Shown: positions 1-7,481, numbered from the stretch's first letter. The stretch is DNA of 8,580 nucleotides from Methanosphaera sp. (GCA_013330915.1 DUHK01000022.1:1-8580); one strand, 5' to 3'. Notes: a model not told the origin generated them from the sequence alone. Numbers and translations: made by a program.

Positions 1-262
1 TTCCTTTTATTATCTTTTTATAAATTTATTTATTAAATAACAATAGGGCTAATATTCTCTTTTTATAACTGATAAAACTAATAATTCTCAAATATTTTCC
101 GTTTATTAGAAATTTTATTAATTAAAAGAAATAAAGTACTAATTGTTATATGTTTAAAATATTTTGGAAAATTTGTTTTGAAAAAGTGTCTTGAATAAAA
201 TTATTCATTTCACATTTTTTTTTTTAAAAACAACGCTTTAAAATAAGGGAGGTTAAAAAAAG
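1..262. other. AT-rich intergenic region upstream of the adhesin-like gene
   Basis: I see no gene here. The longest ATG-initiated reading frame I noticed starts at 150 and runs only 14 codons without a Shine-Dalgarno. TATA-like stretches occur at 15-28 (TTTTTATAAATTT) and 153-164 (TTTAAAATATTT); the second would imply a leader of about 75-85 nt for the gene at 263. A run of eleven T lies at 215-225, between that candidate and the ribosome-binding site. Which element is the real promoter cannot be decided by eye. Confidence 0.5.
247..253 (+). promoter_or_regulatory. Ribosome-binding site of the adhesin-like gene
   Basis: GGGAGGT lies 9 nt before a TTG codon at 263. It is the only strong Shine-Dalgarno match nearby, so it decides the TTG start, which is immediately followed by a good signal peptide. 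Confidence 0.75.
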
Positions 263-1744
263 TTGATAAATAATAAAATCATTTTTTTATCAATATTGTT
301 AGTGCTTATCGCAAGTTTTAGTGTTGTCAGTGCAGCGGATACAACAAACAATGGTACCGTAGCTCAAACAACACAACAAACTGAAGCTACAAACGCAAGC
401 ATGTTGACAACAAATGATGATTATACAGTTCAAACATTACAATCAACACAATCATGCAACTTAAACAAAAACCTTAACAATTCTGAGGGGGTAAAAAATT
501 CCGCCACATCCGAAGAAGTTGACCCGTTAACTGAGGATACAATATTGAAAATTGATCCTGTAGGACATGACAATATTAAGTATCATGATACCATCATTTT
601 AACAGGAAGGCTCACGGATAAAGAACAAAATGGAGTACAGGGTAAAATTCATTTAAACTTCAATAATAGTCATGCTACAGTAGTATCTGCAGAAAATGGT
701 GATTTTTTCTATTTTTATTATGTAAGTAAAATGGGAAGTTTCAACATTACCGCAGCTTATAATGGTAATGGGATTTATTCAGCATCAAATGATTCGGTGG
801 TTATTGATGTGAACAAGCAAAATTCACGAATAGTGCTAAACAATATAACTCCTGTTAGATCAGGTGATGCTGCGGTTATTGGTGGTCGATTGATTGATGC
901 TGAAGGAAATGGATTCTATGGTACTGTTAAACTGTTGATTAATCAGGGTCGTGCAACTGTTAAAACAGATAATCGGGGTTATTTCACATATAACTGTACT
1001 ATAGGTAAAGTAGGAATAAATAATGTAACAGCATGGTATCTTGAAAGTGATAAGTACACAGCATCAGATAACACAACTACAACGTTTGTTATTAATAAAA
1101 AGAAATTGTATACCAGAATCGTTTTTGATGATATTGAACCTGTTGAACTTGGTGAAAACATCACAATAAGCGGTAAATTGCTCGATGAAAATGATGATCC
1201 TGTAAGGGGTACTGTTAAATTGTGGATTAAAAATGGTCGCGCAACTGTTAAAACAGATGCAAATGGAGTATTTTCCTATGTTTATACTACGAAAAGAGCA
1301 GAATCACTTATCATTAAAGGTTCATACTTGGGAACTAATCGTTATAATAACATAACTAATGTAACTACTAACGTGACTGTAAGAAAAATTTCTGCTAAGA
1401 TCAATTTGGAAATGATTGAACCTGTACATTACACAACCGTTTCTTTAGTTAATGGAATGATGTATGAGTATACCACACCCGGCTGGTCACCTAAACCTTA
1501 CACAAATATAACTTTTAAGGGGCAGTTGGTTGATAAATTTGGAAAGGGTATTACCGATACATTAAAAATTACATATGATGGGCCTTATTATTATTTAAAA
1601 ACAGATGCTGACGGATATTTCACACGTAATGTGACAATTGATGCAAATCGTACTTGGTTCAACTTCATTGTATTCTTCGATGGAAATAACAATTACTTAA
1701 GATCTCATTCAATTTTTAAATTTAATGTAACGGATGAATCATAA
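263..1744 (+). CDS. Secreted adhesin-like protein with four Ig-like repeats
   Basis: This is a 493-residue exported protein of the adhesin-like type common in gut Methanobacteriales; its ligand is unknown. The TTG start follows GGGAGGT by 9 nt. Residues 1-25 form a signal peptide: a short basic N-terminus (MINNK), a hydrophobic core and a VSAA cleavage region. Residues 26-90 are a low-complexity Thr/Asn/Gln/Ser linker. Four Ig-like beta-sandwich repeats follow at about 92-184, 188-277, 283-374 and 378-489. Each shows a TI-x-GxLxD strand, a hydrophobic/Thr-rich core strand and a T-x-A/N-GxF turn. The fourth carries an insertion near 391-411. About 18 Asn-X-Ser/Thr sequons are spread along the mature chain, which suggests N-glycosylation (inference). 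There is no C-terminal membrane helix, sorting motif or recognisable pseudomurein-binding repeat, so it may be released or held non-covalently. The secreted Ig-repeat class is well supported; adhesion is inferred. Confidence 0.8.
   Translation: MINNKIIFLSILLVLIASFSVVSAADTTNNGTVAQTTQQTEATNASMLTTNDDYTVQTLQSTQSCNLNKNLNNSEGVKNSATSEEVDPLTEDTILKIDPVGHDNIKYHDTIILTGRLTDKEQNGVQGKIHLNFNNSHATVVSAENGDFFYFYYVSKMGSFNITAAYNGNGIYSASNDSVVIDVNKQNSRIVLNNITPVRSGDAAVIGGRLIDAEGNGFYGTVKLLINQGRATVKTDNRGYFTYNCTIGKVGINNVTAWYLESDKYTASDNTTTTFVINKKKLYTRIVFDDIEPVELGENITISGKLLDENDDPVRGTVKLWIKNGRATVKTDANGVFSYVYTTKRAESLIIKGSYLGTNRYNNITNVTTNVTVRKISAKINLEMIEPVHYTTVSLVNGMMYEYTTPGWSPKPYTNITFKGQLVDKFGKGITDTLKITYDGPYYYLKTDADGYFTRNVTIDANRTWFNFIVFFDGNNNYLRSHSIFKFNVTDES
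920..1258 (+). repeat. DNA-level direct repeat between Ig-like domains 2 and 3
   Basis: Positions 920-970 and 1208-1258 are in register with a 288-nt period (96 codons) and agree at 45 of 51 bases by my count. The conserved protein segment is GTVKL-x-I-xx-GRATVKTD. The two outer domains share the fold pattern but not this nucleotide identity, so domains 2 and 3 look like the most recent duplication or a gene-conversion tract. Confidence 0.7.
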
Positions 1745-1745
1745 C

Positions 1746-1777
1746 AATGAGATTTATCTCGTTCTTTCTTTTTTTTT
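1746..1777 (+). terminator. Hairpin plus T-tract terminator after the adhesin-like gene
   Basis: AATGAG (1746-1751) pairs with CTCGTT (1758-1763), including one G-T wobble, around a 6-nt loop. It is followed by a T-rich tract ending in nine T at 1769-1777. The structure begins two bases after the stop codon. In archaea the T-tract alone can terminate transcription; the hairpin is weak but well placed. Confidence 0.6.
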
Positions 1778-1881
1778 ATTTAATTATACGAATATTTTAA
1801 TAATTATTTTATTTTAGTTAACATGAAATTTACTTTCCGAGTACACATTATCATCTTTTCATTAATTTTATTAATTTAATC

Positions 1882-1936
1882 GGAGAAATATAATAAACAA
1901 TTATAAAGCATTTATATAAACAACTAGGTGATTAGT
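1882..1936 (+). promoter_or_regulatory. Candidate promoter and leader of rfbB
   Basis: A purine-rich stretch running into an A/T box (GAGAAATATAATAA, about 1882-1895) resembles an archaeal BRE/TATA pair and would place initiation near 1912-1918. A second TATA-like box, TTTATATAAAC at 1911-1921, is too close to the start codon unless the transcript is almost leaderless. The ribosome-binding site AGGTGATT (1926-1933) favours the upstream box. Confidence 0.4.
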
Positions 1937-2890
1937 TTGAAAATTATGATAACCGGTGGAGCAGGTTTTATAGGCTCAAATTTTGTTCATTACATTGCAA
2001 ACAAATATGATGATTATGAGATAACCGTTTTAGATAAATTGACCTATGCGGGAGATATGGAAAACCTTGCAGGTCTTGAAAACATCAATTTTATAAAAGG
2101 GGATATTGCAGATGAAGTAGCTGCTTCACAAGCTATGGAAGATGCGGATTATGTTGTTAATTTTGCAGCAGAAACACATGTGGATAAATCAATTACTGAT
2201 CCGGCATCTTTTGTCAAGTCTGATGTTTTGGGTACTCAGAATTTATTGGAACTTGTCAGAAAATATGATGTTGAAAAATACATTCAGATTTCAACTGATG
2301 AGGTTTATGGAAGTATTCTTGAAGGTTCATTTAAGGAAACCGACAACATAGATCCGTCCAGTCCTTATTCTGCAAGTAAGGCTGGTGGAGATTTACTGGT
2401 GAGTGCATACTATAAAACATATGGTATTCCTGTAATGATTACAAGAAGCAGCAATAACTTTGGTCCTAGACAATTTCCTGAAAAGCTTATACCATTATTC
2501 ATATTAAAAGCATTACATGATGAAAAATTACCTGTATATGGTGACGGTAAAAATGTACGTGATTGGATTTATGTGGAAGATAACTGTGCCGGTGTAGATA
2601 CGGTTCTGCATAAGGGAAAAATTGGTGAAGTATATAATATTGGTGGAGGGAATGAAAAGAATAACCTTGAAATTACCAAATTAATTCTTGAAAAACTCGG
2701 TAAACCTGAAACCTTAATTGAACATGTTGAAGACCGTTTAGGACACGATAGACGTTATTCATTGGATGCAACAAAAACTAAAAAACTTGGATGGGAACCT
2801 AAATGGACCTTTGAAGATGCAATGGAAAAAACTGTCAACTGGTACAAAGAAAATTCAGAGCGTTTGTATAAAGCTACAAAAACATTATAA
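1937..2890 (+). CDS. rfbB: dTDP-glucose 4,6-dehydratase (RmlB)
   Basis: It converts dTDP-glucose to dTDP-4-keto-6-deoxyglucose with bound NAD, the second step toward dTDP-rhamnose and other deoxysugars, in the cytosol. From a TTG start it has 317 residues, slightly shorter than many bacterial homologues. Visible landmarks are the Rossmann loop GGAGFIG (7-13), the catalytic Thr-Asp-Glu of STDEVYG (120-122), and YSASK with Tyr144 and Lys148. The family segments RSSNNFGPRQFPEKLIPL and GDGKNVRDWIYVEDN are also present, so the extended SDR assignment is firm. The open frame reaches a GTG at 1928, but that codon lies inside AGGTGATT (1926-1933), a good match to the 16S tail. I therefore take the TTG at 1937, giving MKIMITGG; the ATG at 1946 is a less likely alternative. 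The gene leads the sugar-nucleotide group with rfbA and galU. The later rhamnose genes rmlC and rmlD are absent here. Confidence 0.93.
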   Translation: MKIMITGGAGFIGSNFVHYIANKYDDYEITVLDKLTYAGDMENLAGLENINFIKGDIADEVAASQAMEDADYVVNFAAETHVDKSITDPASFVKSDVLGTQNLLELVRKYDVEKYIQISTDEVYGSILEGSFKETDNIDPSSPYSASKAGGDLLVSAYYKTYGIPVMITRSSNNFGPRQFPEKLIPLFILKALHDEKLPVYGDGKNVRDWIYVEDNCAGVDTVLHKGKIGEVYNIGGGNEKNNLEITKLILEKLGKPETLIEHVEDRLGHDRRYSLDATKTKKLGWEPKWTFEDAMEKTVNWYKENSERLYKATKTL

Positions 2891-2904
2891 CCTCCCATTT
2901 TCTA

Positions 2905-2912
2905 TTTTTTTT
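2905..2912 (+). terminator. T-tract after rfbB
   Basis: Eight consecutive T about 15 nt after the rfbB stop, within a pyrimidine-rich stretch and without a clear hairpin. This fits an archaeal oligo-T terminator. It may be leaky, since rfbA follows in the same direction. Confidence 0.4.
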
Positions 2913-2947
2913 ACATATCTTTCGAACAGCTATTTTTAAAATTAATA

Positions 2948-3035
2948 AAATTTATATTATCTTAAAAATAAAGATAAAAGTATATTAGAAGATTATAAAC
3001 TTTCTTTTATATTAAATAACTTAATTCTGTGGTGA
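2948..3035 (+). promoter_or_regulatory. Candidate promoter and ribosome-binding site of rfbA
   Basis: A TATA-like box, AAATTTATATTAT, lies at 2948-2960 and predicts initiation near 2980, leaving a leader of about 60 nt. Another, TTTTATATTA at 3006-3015, is too close to the ATG for a leadered transcript. GGTGA at 3031-3035 sits 5 nt before the ATG at 3041 and serves as the ribosome-binding site. Confidence 0.4.
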
Positions 3036-3040
3036 ATTTG

Positions 3041-4108
3041 ATGAAAGGTATTATTTTATCTGGTGGTCATGGAACAAGATTAAGACCATTGACTCATACC
3101 GGACCTAAACAATTGATTCCAATAGCAAATAAACCAGTTATCGAGTATGCTATCGAGGACTTACATGATGCTGGCATTAAGGATATTGGTATTATTTTAG
3201 GAACTAATATGCCTAATAAAATTAAGGAAGCATTAGGTGATGGTTCAAGATTTGGTGTTAATATAACCTATATTATGCAAGGTGAACCTAAAGGTTTGGC
3301 ACATGCAGCTAAAACAGCCCAAGATTTTGTAGGCTCAGATTCCTTTGTAATGTATCTGGGAGACAATATTCTCAAATCAGGAATTGAAGAATTTGTCAGT
3401 GGATTTGATGAATCAGATTTCTCTTCAAGATTACTTTTACAAGAAGTTGAAGATCCTAGACAGTTTGGTGTTGCCGAATTGAATGATGACGGAAAGATAA
3501 TTAATCTGGTTGAAAAACCTGAACATCCAAAAAGCAATTTGGCATTGGTTGGTATATATCTGTTTAAAAATAATATTTTTGAAGCAATCGATAAAATTGA
3601 ACCTTCATGGAGAAATGAACTGGAAATAACAGATGCTATCCAACAATTGATAGATGATGGATTCAATGTAGATTCATTTGTAGTTGAAGGATGGTGGAAG
3701 GATACCGGAAAACCTGAAGATGTTTTGGATGCAAATCAATTAATCCTTGAAACAATTAAAACGGATATTCAAGGGGAAATTGAAGAAGATGTAAAAATCA
3801 AGGGTCGAGTAATTATTGGAAAAAACACAGTTATCAAATCAGGGTCCGTGATAAAGGGACCTGCAATAATAGGTCAAAATTGTGAAATTAAAGGTTATGT
3901 AGGACCATACACTTCTATTGGAGATGGCACTCAAATAATTGAATCAGAGATAGATTCTTCCATAATTATAGGAAATTCCATTATACGCTCTGATAAACGT
4001 ATTACAGAAAGTCTATTGGGATTAAACTCTCAAATATTGTCAGATAAGAAAACATATCCTAAAGGAAGAAGTTTTGTTATAGGAGAAAACTCAATAATTA
4101 AATTATAA
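3041..4108 (+). CDS. rfbA: Glucose-1-phosphate thymidylyltransferase, long StrD-like type
   Basis: It makes dTDP-glucose from glucose-1-phosphate and dTTP and so feeds RfbB. With the ATG at 3041 it has 355 residues, typical of the long archaeal/StrD form rather than the roughly 290-residue RmlA. The nucleotidyltransferase domain spans about 1-240: GGHGTRLRPLT (8-18), substrate Lys in GPKQ (Lys23), LGDN with metal-binding Asp108, VEKP (157-160) and GWWKDTGKPED (217-227). Residues about 244-315 are hexapeptide-like turns of a left-handed beta-helix (IIG, IKG, IGDG). In-frame GTG codons at 3029 and 3032 fall in or beside GGTGA, which I read as the ribosome-binding site; this decides the ATG. The stop overlaps the galU ribosome-binding site. 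Nucleotide specificity (dTTP versus UTP) cannot be proved from sequence, but the rfbB neighbour supports dTTP. Confidence 0.88.
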   Translation: MKGIILSGGHGTRLRPLTHTGPKQLIPIANKPVIEYAIEDLHDAGIKDIGIILGTNMPNKIKEALGDGSRFGVNITYIMQGEPKGLAHAAKTAQDFVGSDSFVMYLGDNILKSGIEEFVSGFDESDFSSRLLLQEVEDPRQFGVAELNDDGKIINLVEKPEHPKSNLALVGIYLFKNNIFEAIDKIEPSWRNELEITDAIQQLIDDGFNVDSFVVEGWWKDTGKPEDVLDANQLILETIKTDIQGEIEEDVKIKGRVIIGKNTVIKSGSVIKGPAIIGQNCEIKGYVGPYTSIGDGTQIIESEIDSSIIIGNSIIRSDKRITESLLGLNSQILSDKKTYPKGRSFVIGENSIIKL

Positions 4109-4115
4109 AGGAGAT
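4108..4115 (+). promoter_or_regulatory. Ribosome-binding site of galU
   Basis: AAGGAGAT starts on the last base of the rfbA stop codon and ends 5 nt before the galU ATG, so the two genes are very likely co-transcribed and translated in close succession. Confidence 0.75.
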
Positions 4116-4120
4116 TAACA

Positions 4121-4975
4121 ATGAAAGCAGTTATACCTGCAGCTGGATTAGGAACAAGATTCTTGCCGGCTACAAAGGCACAACCTAAAGAAATGTTGCC
4201 TGTATTTAACAAACCAACCATACAGTATGTCGTAGAAGAGGCAGTTAATTCGGGCATTGATGACATACTGATTATTACAGGTAAAGGAAAAAGACCTATT
4301 GAAGATCATTTTGATAAATCATGGGAACTGGAATACAATTTAGAACAAAAAGGTAAACTGGATTATCTTGAAGAAGTACAATCCATCTCCAACATGGCTG
4401 ATATTTATTATGTTCGTCAGAAAAAACAAAACGGACTTGGTGATGCAATCAATTGTGCTAGAAAACATATTGGTGATGAACCTTTTGCTGTTTTATTAGG
4501 AGACACAATCACATATTCAGAAAATCCATGCACAAAACAGTTAATTGATGTTTATGAAAAGTATGGTGGATCTGTAATTGCCATAGAAGAGTTACCTGAA
4601 AGAAAAATAGAAAGATACGGAATCGTTGATGGAACCGAAATTGAAAACAATATATTTAAGGTAAACAATTTGGTTGAAAAACCAAAACTGGAAGATGCAC
4701 CATCCAATTTAGGTATTACCGGAAGATACATATTAACTCCTGACATATTCGATAAACTGGACAACACTGAAGCAGGAGTAGGTGGAGAAATTCAACTGAC
4801 CGATGCAATTAATGCCCAGGATAATGTTTATGCAACCACCTTTGAAGGAACAATCTATGACATTGGTAATACAATGGAATGGCTAAAAAGTTCTATCGAC
4901 ATGGCATTAACTCATGATGATGCCAGAGACGAAATATTAGATTACATTAAGCAAAAACTTAATGAATTTAATTAA
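4121..4975 (+). CDS. galU: UTP-glucose-1-phosphate uridylyltransferase
   Basis: It forms UDP-glucose and pyrophosphate from UTP and glucose-1-phosphate; UDP-glucose is a donor for surface polysaccharide and glycoprotein glycans and a precursor of UDP-galactose and UDP-glucuronate. The 284-residue length is normal for GalU. Landmarks are AAGLGTRFLPATK (7-19) with KEMLPV following (Lys23), LLGD (125-128, metal-binding Asp128), VEKP (185-188), GRYIL (201-205), GGEIQLTDAI (221-230) and YDIGN (246-250). The pattern is GalU rather than RmlA: the TRFLPATKAQPKEMLP signature and the absence of the RmlA PKQL motif. The ATG is fixed by AAGGAGAT, 12 nt after the rfbA stop. It is the last gene of the plus-strand set and converges with hacA. 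I see no defects. Confidence 0.93.
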   Translation: MKAVIPAAGLGTRFLPATKAQPKEMLPVFNKPTIQYVVEEAVNSGIDDILIITGKGKRPIEDHFDKSWELEYNLEQKGKLDYLEEVQSISNMADIYYVRQKKQNGLGDAINCARKHIGDEPFAVLLGDTITYSENPCTKQLIDVYEKYGGSVIAIEELPERKIERYGIVDGTEIENNIFKVNNLVEKPKLEDAPSNLGITGRYILTPDIFDKLDNTEAGVGGEIQLTDAINAQDNVYATTFEGTIYDIGNTMEWLKSSIDMALTHDDARDEILDYIKQKLNEFN

Positions 4976-4979
4976 CTTA

Positions 4980-4996
4980 TTTTTTTTACTATTTTT
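4980..4996 (+). terminator. T-tract terminator of galU
   Basis: Eight T at 4980-4987, then five T at 4992-4996, begin 4 nt after the galU stop. No strong hairpin is visible; this matches the oligo-T terminators known in archaea. Confidence 0.55.
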
Positions 4997-5009
4997 ATAC
5001 AGATTATTT

Positions 5010-5031
5010 AAAAAAAAAGAATTTAAAAAAA
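5010..5031 (-). terminator. T-tract terminator of hacA
   Basis: On the minus strand, runs of seven T (5031-5025) and nine T (5018-5010) follow directly after the hacA stop. Together with the galU tract they make the 59-nt convergent gap a two-way terminator. Confidence 0.55.
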
Positions 5032-5034
5032 GAA

Positions 5035-6282
5035 TTAAATGTTTGAAGGGTCAGTAATTTCACCTTTAATTGCTGAAGCCGCTACAACAGCAGGGTTTGA
5101 TAAGTACACATATGATTTTGCACTACCCATTCTACCTAAAAAGTTTCTATTGGTTGTGGATATGCATGTCATATCATCGGTCATAACACCCATATGTGCA
5201 CCTAAACAAGGTCCACATCCTGGATTGCATACTATGGCATTTGATTCAAGGAACGTTTGGATAATTCCGTTTTCTATTGCTTTCTGATATATTTTACGGG
5301 AAGCAGGGAATACCAATAATTGAACGTCCTCATGTATTTTATGATTTTTCAATATTTCGGCGGCCTGCACTAAATCTTCATATCTGCCGTTGGTACATGA
5401 ACCAAGAACAGCCTGGTTGATTGTGGTTCCCTCTACCTTATCAACGTCCTCTACGTTGTCCACGTTATGAGGGCATGCAACCTGAGGTCTTAAATCATCC
5501 ACATCAAAGTCGTATATTTTTTCGTATTGGGCGTTTTTATCAGGTGTTGTTATTTCGTAGTTTTTAATTCCACGTTGTGCCAGATATCTTTTGGTATCAT
5601 CATTAGGCACCATTATACCGTTTTTTGCACCACATTCAATAACCATGTTTGTCATGGTCATCCTTGCATCTACTGATAAGTTGTCTATTGTTGATCCATG
5701 GAATTCCAGGCTTTTATATGTTCCACCATATGATCCCAGTTCTTTTATGATGTTCAATATCAGATCTTTTGAATAAACATGTTCTTGAAGAGTACCTTCT
5801 ACGTTTATTTTAATACTTTCAGGGACGTTAAACCAGGTTTTACCTGTGGCATATACCATTGCCAGGTCAGTTGCTCCAAGTCCTGTTGAAAATGCTCCGA
5901 AAGCTCCGTAGGTACATGTATGTGAGTCGGCACCGACTATCACAGTTGATGGTTTAACATGTCCTTCCTGTGGTAGAACTTGGTGACAAATACCTTCACC
6001 CTGTTTGTATATGTTCTTTATTCCCTGTTTTTTTGCAAAATCCCTAACGACTTGTTGAAATTCTGCAGAACCCATTGTGTTTGCCGGTACGTTATGGTCA
6101 AAAACCAATACTATTTTATCCGGATCCCATACTTTATCGGCTAATTTTTCAAACACTTTAATTGTTGGGGGACTGGTTCCGTCATGACTCATTGCAACAT
6201 CAATATTTGCATTAATTGTATCTCCGGGACTGACTTCTTCTTTATTTGATGCTTTTGCCAGTATTTTCTCGCTAATGTTCAT
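5035..6282 (-). CDS. hacA: Homoaconitase / 3-isopropylmalate dehydratase large subunit
   Basis: Large catalytic subunit of a two-subunit, 4Fe-4S aconitase-type hydro-lyase. It isomerises homocitrate-type tricarboxylates through the cis-aconitate analogue; as HacA it acts after AksA on the way to 2-oxosuberate for coenzyme B. The 415 residues match archaeal LeuC/HacA (about 415-420). Cluster ligands are Cys296 in GSCTNG and Cys356 and Cys359 in NPGCGPC, with the same 60- and 63-residue spacings I recall for bacterial LeuC. Other signatures are FDHNVPAN (61-68), GEGICHQ (95-101), GADSHTCTYGAFGAF (117-131) and STTNRNF (375-381). The ATG is 8 nt after the aksA stop, behind a weak GATGAT-type ribosome-binding site, so translation is probably coupled. 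The small subunit, which sets substrate range, is not in the window. The alternatives are LeuC or citramalate isomerase; pairing with AksA makes HacA more likely. Confidence 0.82.
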   Translation of the reverse strand: MNISEKILAKASNKEEVSPGDTINANIDVAMSHDGTSPPTIKVFEKLADKVWDPDKIVLVFDHNVPANTMGSAEFQQVVRDFAKKQGIKNIYKQGEGICHQVLPQEGHVKPSTVIVGADSHTCTYGAFGAFSTGLGATDLAMVYATGKTWFNVPESIKINVEGTLQEHVYSKDLILNIIKELGSYGGTYKSLEFHGSTIDNLSVDARMTMTNMVIECGAKNGIMVPNDDTKRYLAQRGIKNYEITTPDKNAQYEKIYDFDVDDLRPQVACPHNVDNVEDVDKVEGTTINQAVLGSCTNGRYEDLVQAAEILKNHKIHEDVQLLVFPASRKIYQKAIENGIIQTFLESNAIVCNPGCGPCLGAHMGVMTDDMTCISTTNRNFLGRMGSAKSYVYLSNPAVVAASAIKGEITDPSNI

Positions 6283-6290
6283 TTAAATCA

Positions 6291-7427
6291 TCATCTTTCA
6301 ACGTTTGCTTTTAATAATATTTCATCAAATTTTTCATTAGTTATTTCAAAGCCTTTTTCACGTTCTTCCTTAACTATTTTAACTATTTCTAAAAGTTTTT
6401 CGTTATCCACTTTAATATTCAATGAATCTAATTTTTCTTCAATTGCAGCTTTACCGGAGTGTTTTCCTAGTACAATCTGTCTTTTTGTTCCAATCATTTC
6501 AGGTAGGAACGGTTCGTATGTGAACGGATTCTTTACTATTGCATCCACATGTATTCCGGATTCGTGTCTGAAAACGTTGTTTCCTACAATGGCCTTGCTG
6601 TCTGGAACTGGGATTTTACTGTATTTGGAAACCAGTTTGGACAATTCTGATATTACTTCTGTATTAAATCCTAAATCCTTATTGTATAATAATTTCAGTG
6701 CCATTATTAATTCTTCTAATGATGCATTTCCTGCCCTTTCACCAATACCGTTAACTGTTGTTGATATTGCTGATGCTCCCTCGAATAAACCTGCAATGGA
6801 GTTTGCTACTGCAAATCCGAAATCGTTATGACAGTGTAGAGCAATTTCCACATCTATTTCCTTTCTGATATTTCTAACCAGATATTGCATAGCGTATGGA
6901 TTTATTGAACCAGTAGTGTCTGCAATATGAATTCTGTCGGCTTTGTGGTCCTGTGCCATTTTGTATATTTCCAGTAATTTAGGTAACTCTGTACGTGTCG
7001 CATCTTCTGCAGAAAAAGCAACGAATAGACCATGATCTTTTCCATAGTCAACGGCATCCATACAGATTTCATTAATAACATCCCTTGGTTTGTCCATTTT
7101 CACTTTCAAATGTAAATCAGAAAGACCCATAAATGTTATAATTCCACTTACATCAGCATCCAGTGCTGCATCAATATCTTCTTTTTTTGTTCTGGTTAAA
7201 CAAATAATTTGGGCGTCCAATCCTTCATTAGCAATTGTCTTCACTGATTTTTTTTCGTTTTCTGATACAATAGGAAAACCTGCTTCAATTTGGGGTATTC
7301 CAAGTTCGTCAAGTTTATGTGCAATCTCTAACTTTTCATCTAAAGAAAAACATACTCCTGGAGTTTGTTCTCCATCTCTAAGCGTTGTATCATATATATT
7401 AATATTTTCAGGCAGGTTATATTCCAC
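6291..7427 (-). CDS. aksA: Homocitrate synthase AksA (coenzyme B pathway)
   Basis: It condenses acetyl-CoA with 2-oxoglutarate to homocitrate and, in methanogens, repeats this on longer 2-oxo acids to reach 2-oxosuberate, a precursor of coenzyme B. The 378-residue form is a single DRE-TIM barrel plus short C-terminal helices, without the roughly 120-residue LeuA regulatory domain. Motifs are YDTTLRDGEQTPGV (12-25; Arg17, metal Asp18), FSAEDATRT (138-146), HCHNDFG (198-204; metal His198 and His200), NGIGERAGNASLEE (226-239), RHESGIHVDA (287-296) and GKHSG (321-325). The lack of a LeuA domain and the hacA partner favour AksA over isopropylmalate or citramalate synthase. The GTG start is doubtful: it overlaps the only nearby Shine-Dalgarno-like GAGGTG, and the frame stays open to 7485-7487. 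AAGGGGG (7478-7472) lies further upstream, before an in-frame ATT at 7463-7461. Family assignment is firm; the N-terminus is not. Confidence 0.85.
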   Translation of the reverse strand: MEYNLPENINIYDTTLRDGEQTPGVCFSLDEKLEIAHKLDELGIPQIEAGFPIVSENEKKSVKTIANEGLDAQIICLTRTKKEDIDAALDADVSGIITFMGLSDLHLKVKMDKPRDVINEICMDAVDYGKDHGLFVAFSAEDATRTELPKLLEIYKMAQDHKADRIHIADTTGSINPYAMQYLVRNIRKEIDVEIALHCHNDFGFAVANSIAGLFEGASAISTTVNGIGERAGNASLEELIMALKLLYNKDLGFNTEVISELSKLVSKYSKIPVPDSKAIVGNNVFRHESGIHVDAIVKNPFTYEPFLPEMIGTKRQIVLGKHSGKAAIEEKLDSLNIKVDNEKLLEIVKIVKEEREKGFEITNEKFDEILLKANVER

Positions 7428-7471
7428 CTCTTTATTATATATACTAACGAATCTGTCCTTAATTTTAGTTT

Positions 7472-7478
7472 CCCCCTT
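7472..7478 (-). promoter_or_regulatory. Purine-rich Shine-Dalgarno-like element upstream of aksA
   Basis: On the minus strand the sequence reads AAGGGGG, the only G-run in the aksA leader, able to pair with the 16S CCUCC with one G-U wobble. It lies 44 nt before the GTG at 7427 and just downstream of the 19-bp palindrome. It is too far to serve the GTG but correctly spaced for an in-frame ATT at 7463-7461. Confidence 0.35.
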
Positions 7479-7481
7479 GTT

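Noticed and set aside
150..194. 14-codon frame upstream of the adhesin-like gene
   Set aside because: Too short, no ribosome-binding site and composition no different from the surrounding intergenic DNA.
190..201. A 12-nt match, inverted, between 190-201 and 8347-8358 (CTTGAATAAAAT)
   Set aside because: In AT-rich DNA of this length several 12-nt matches are expected by chance, and the two contexts share nothing else.
979..1164. Minus-strand open frame inside the adhesin-like gene
   Set aside because: It lies wholly within a well-supported secreted protein and shows no recognisable domain; I treat it as a shadow frame.
3268..3666. 132-codon minus-strand open frame within rfbA
   Set aside because: Antisense to conserved nucleotidyltransferase motifs, with no recognisable domain; a shadow of rfbA.
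6520..6831. 103-codon plus-strand frame antisense to aksA
   Set aside because: It overlaps the conserved HCHNDFG and GERAGN region of aksA in antisense; a shadow frame.
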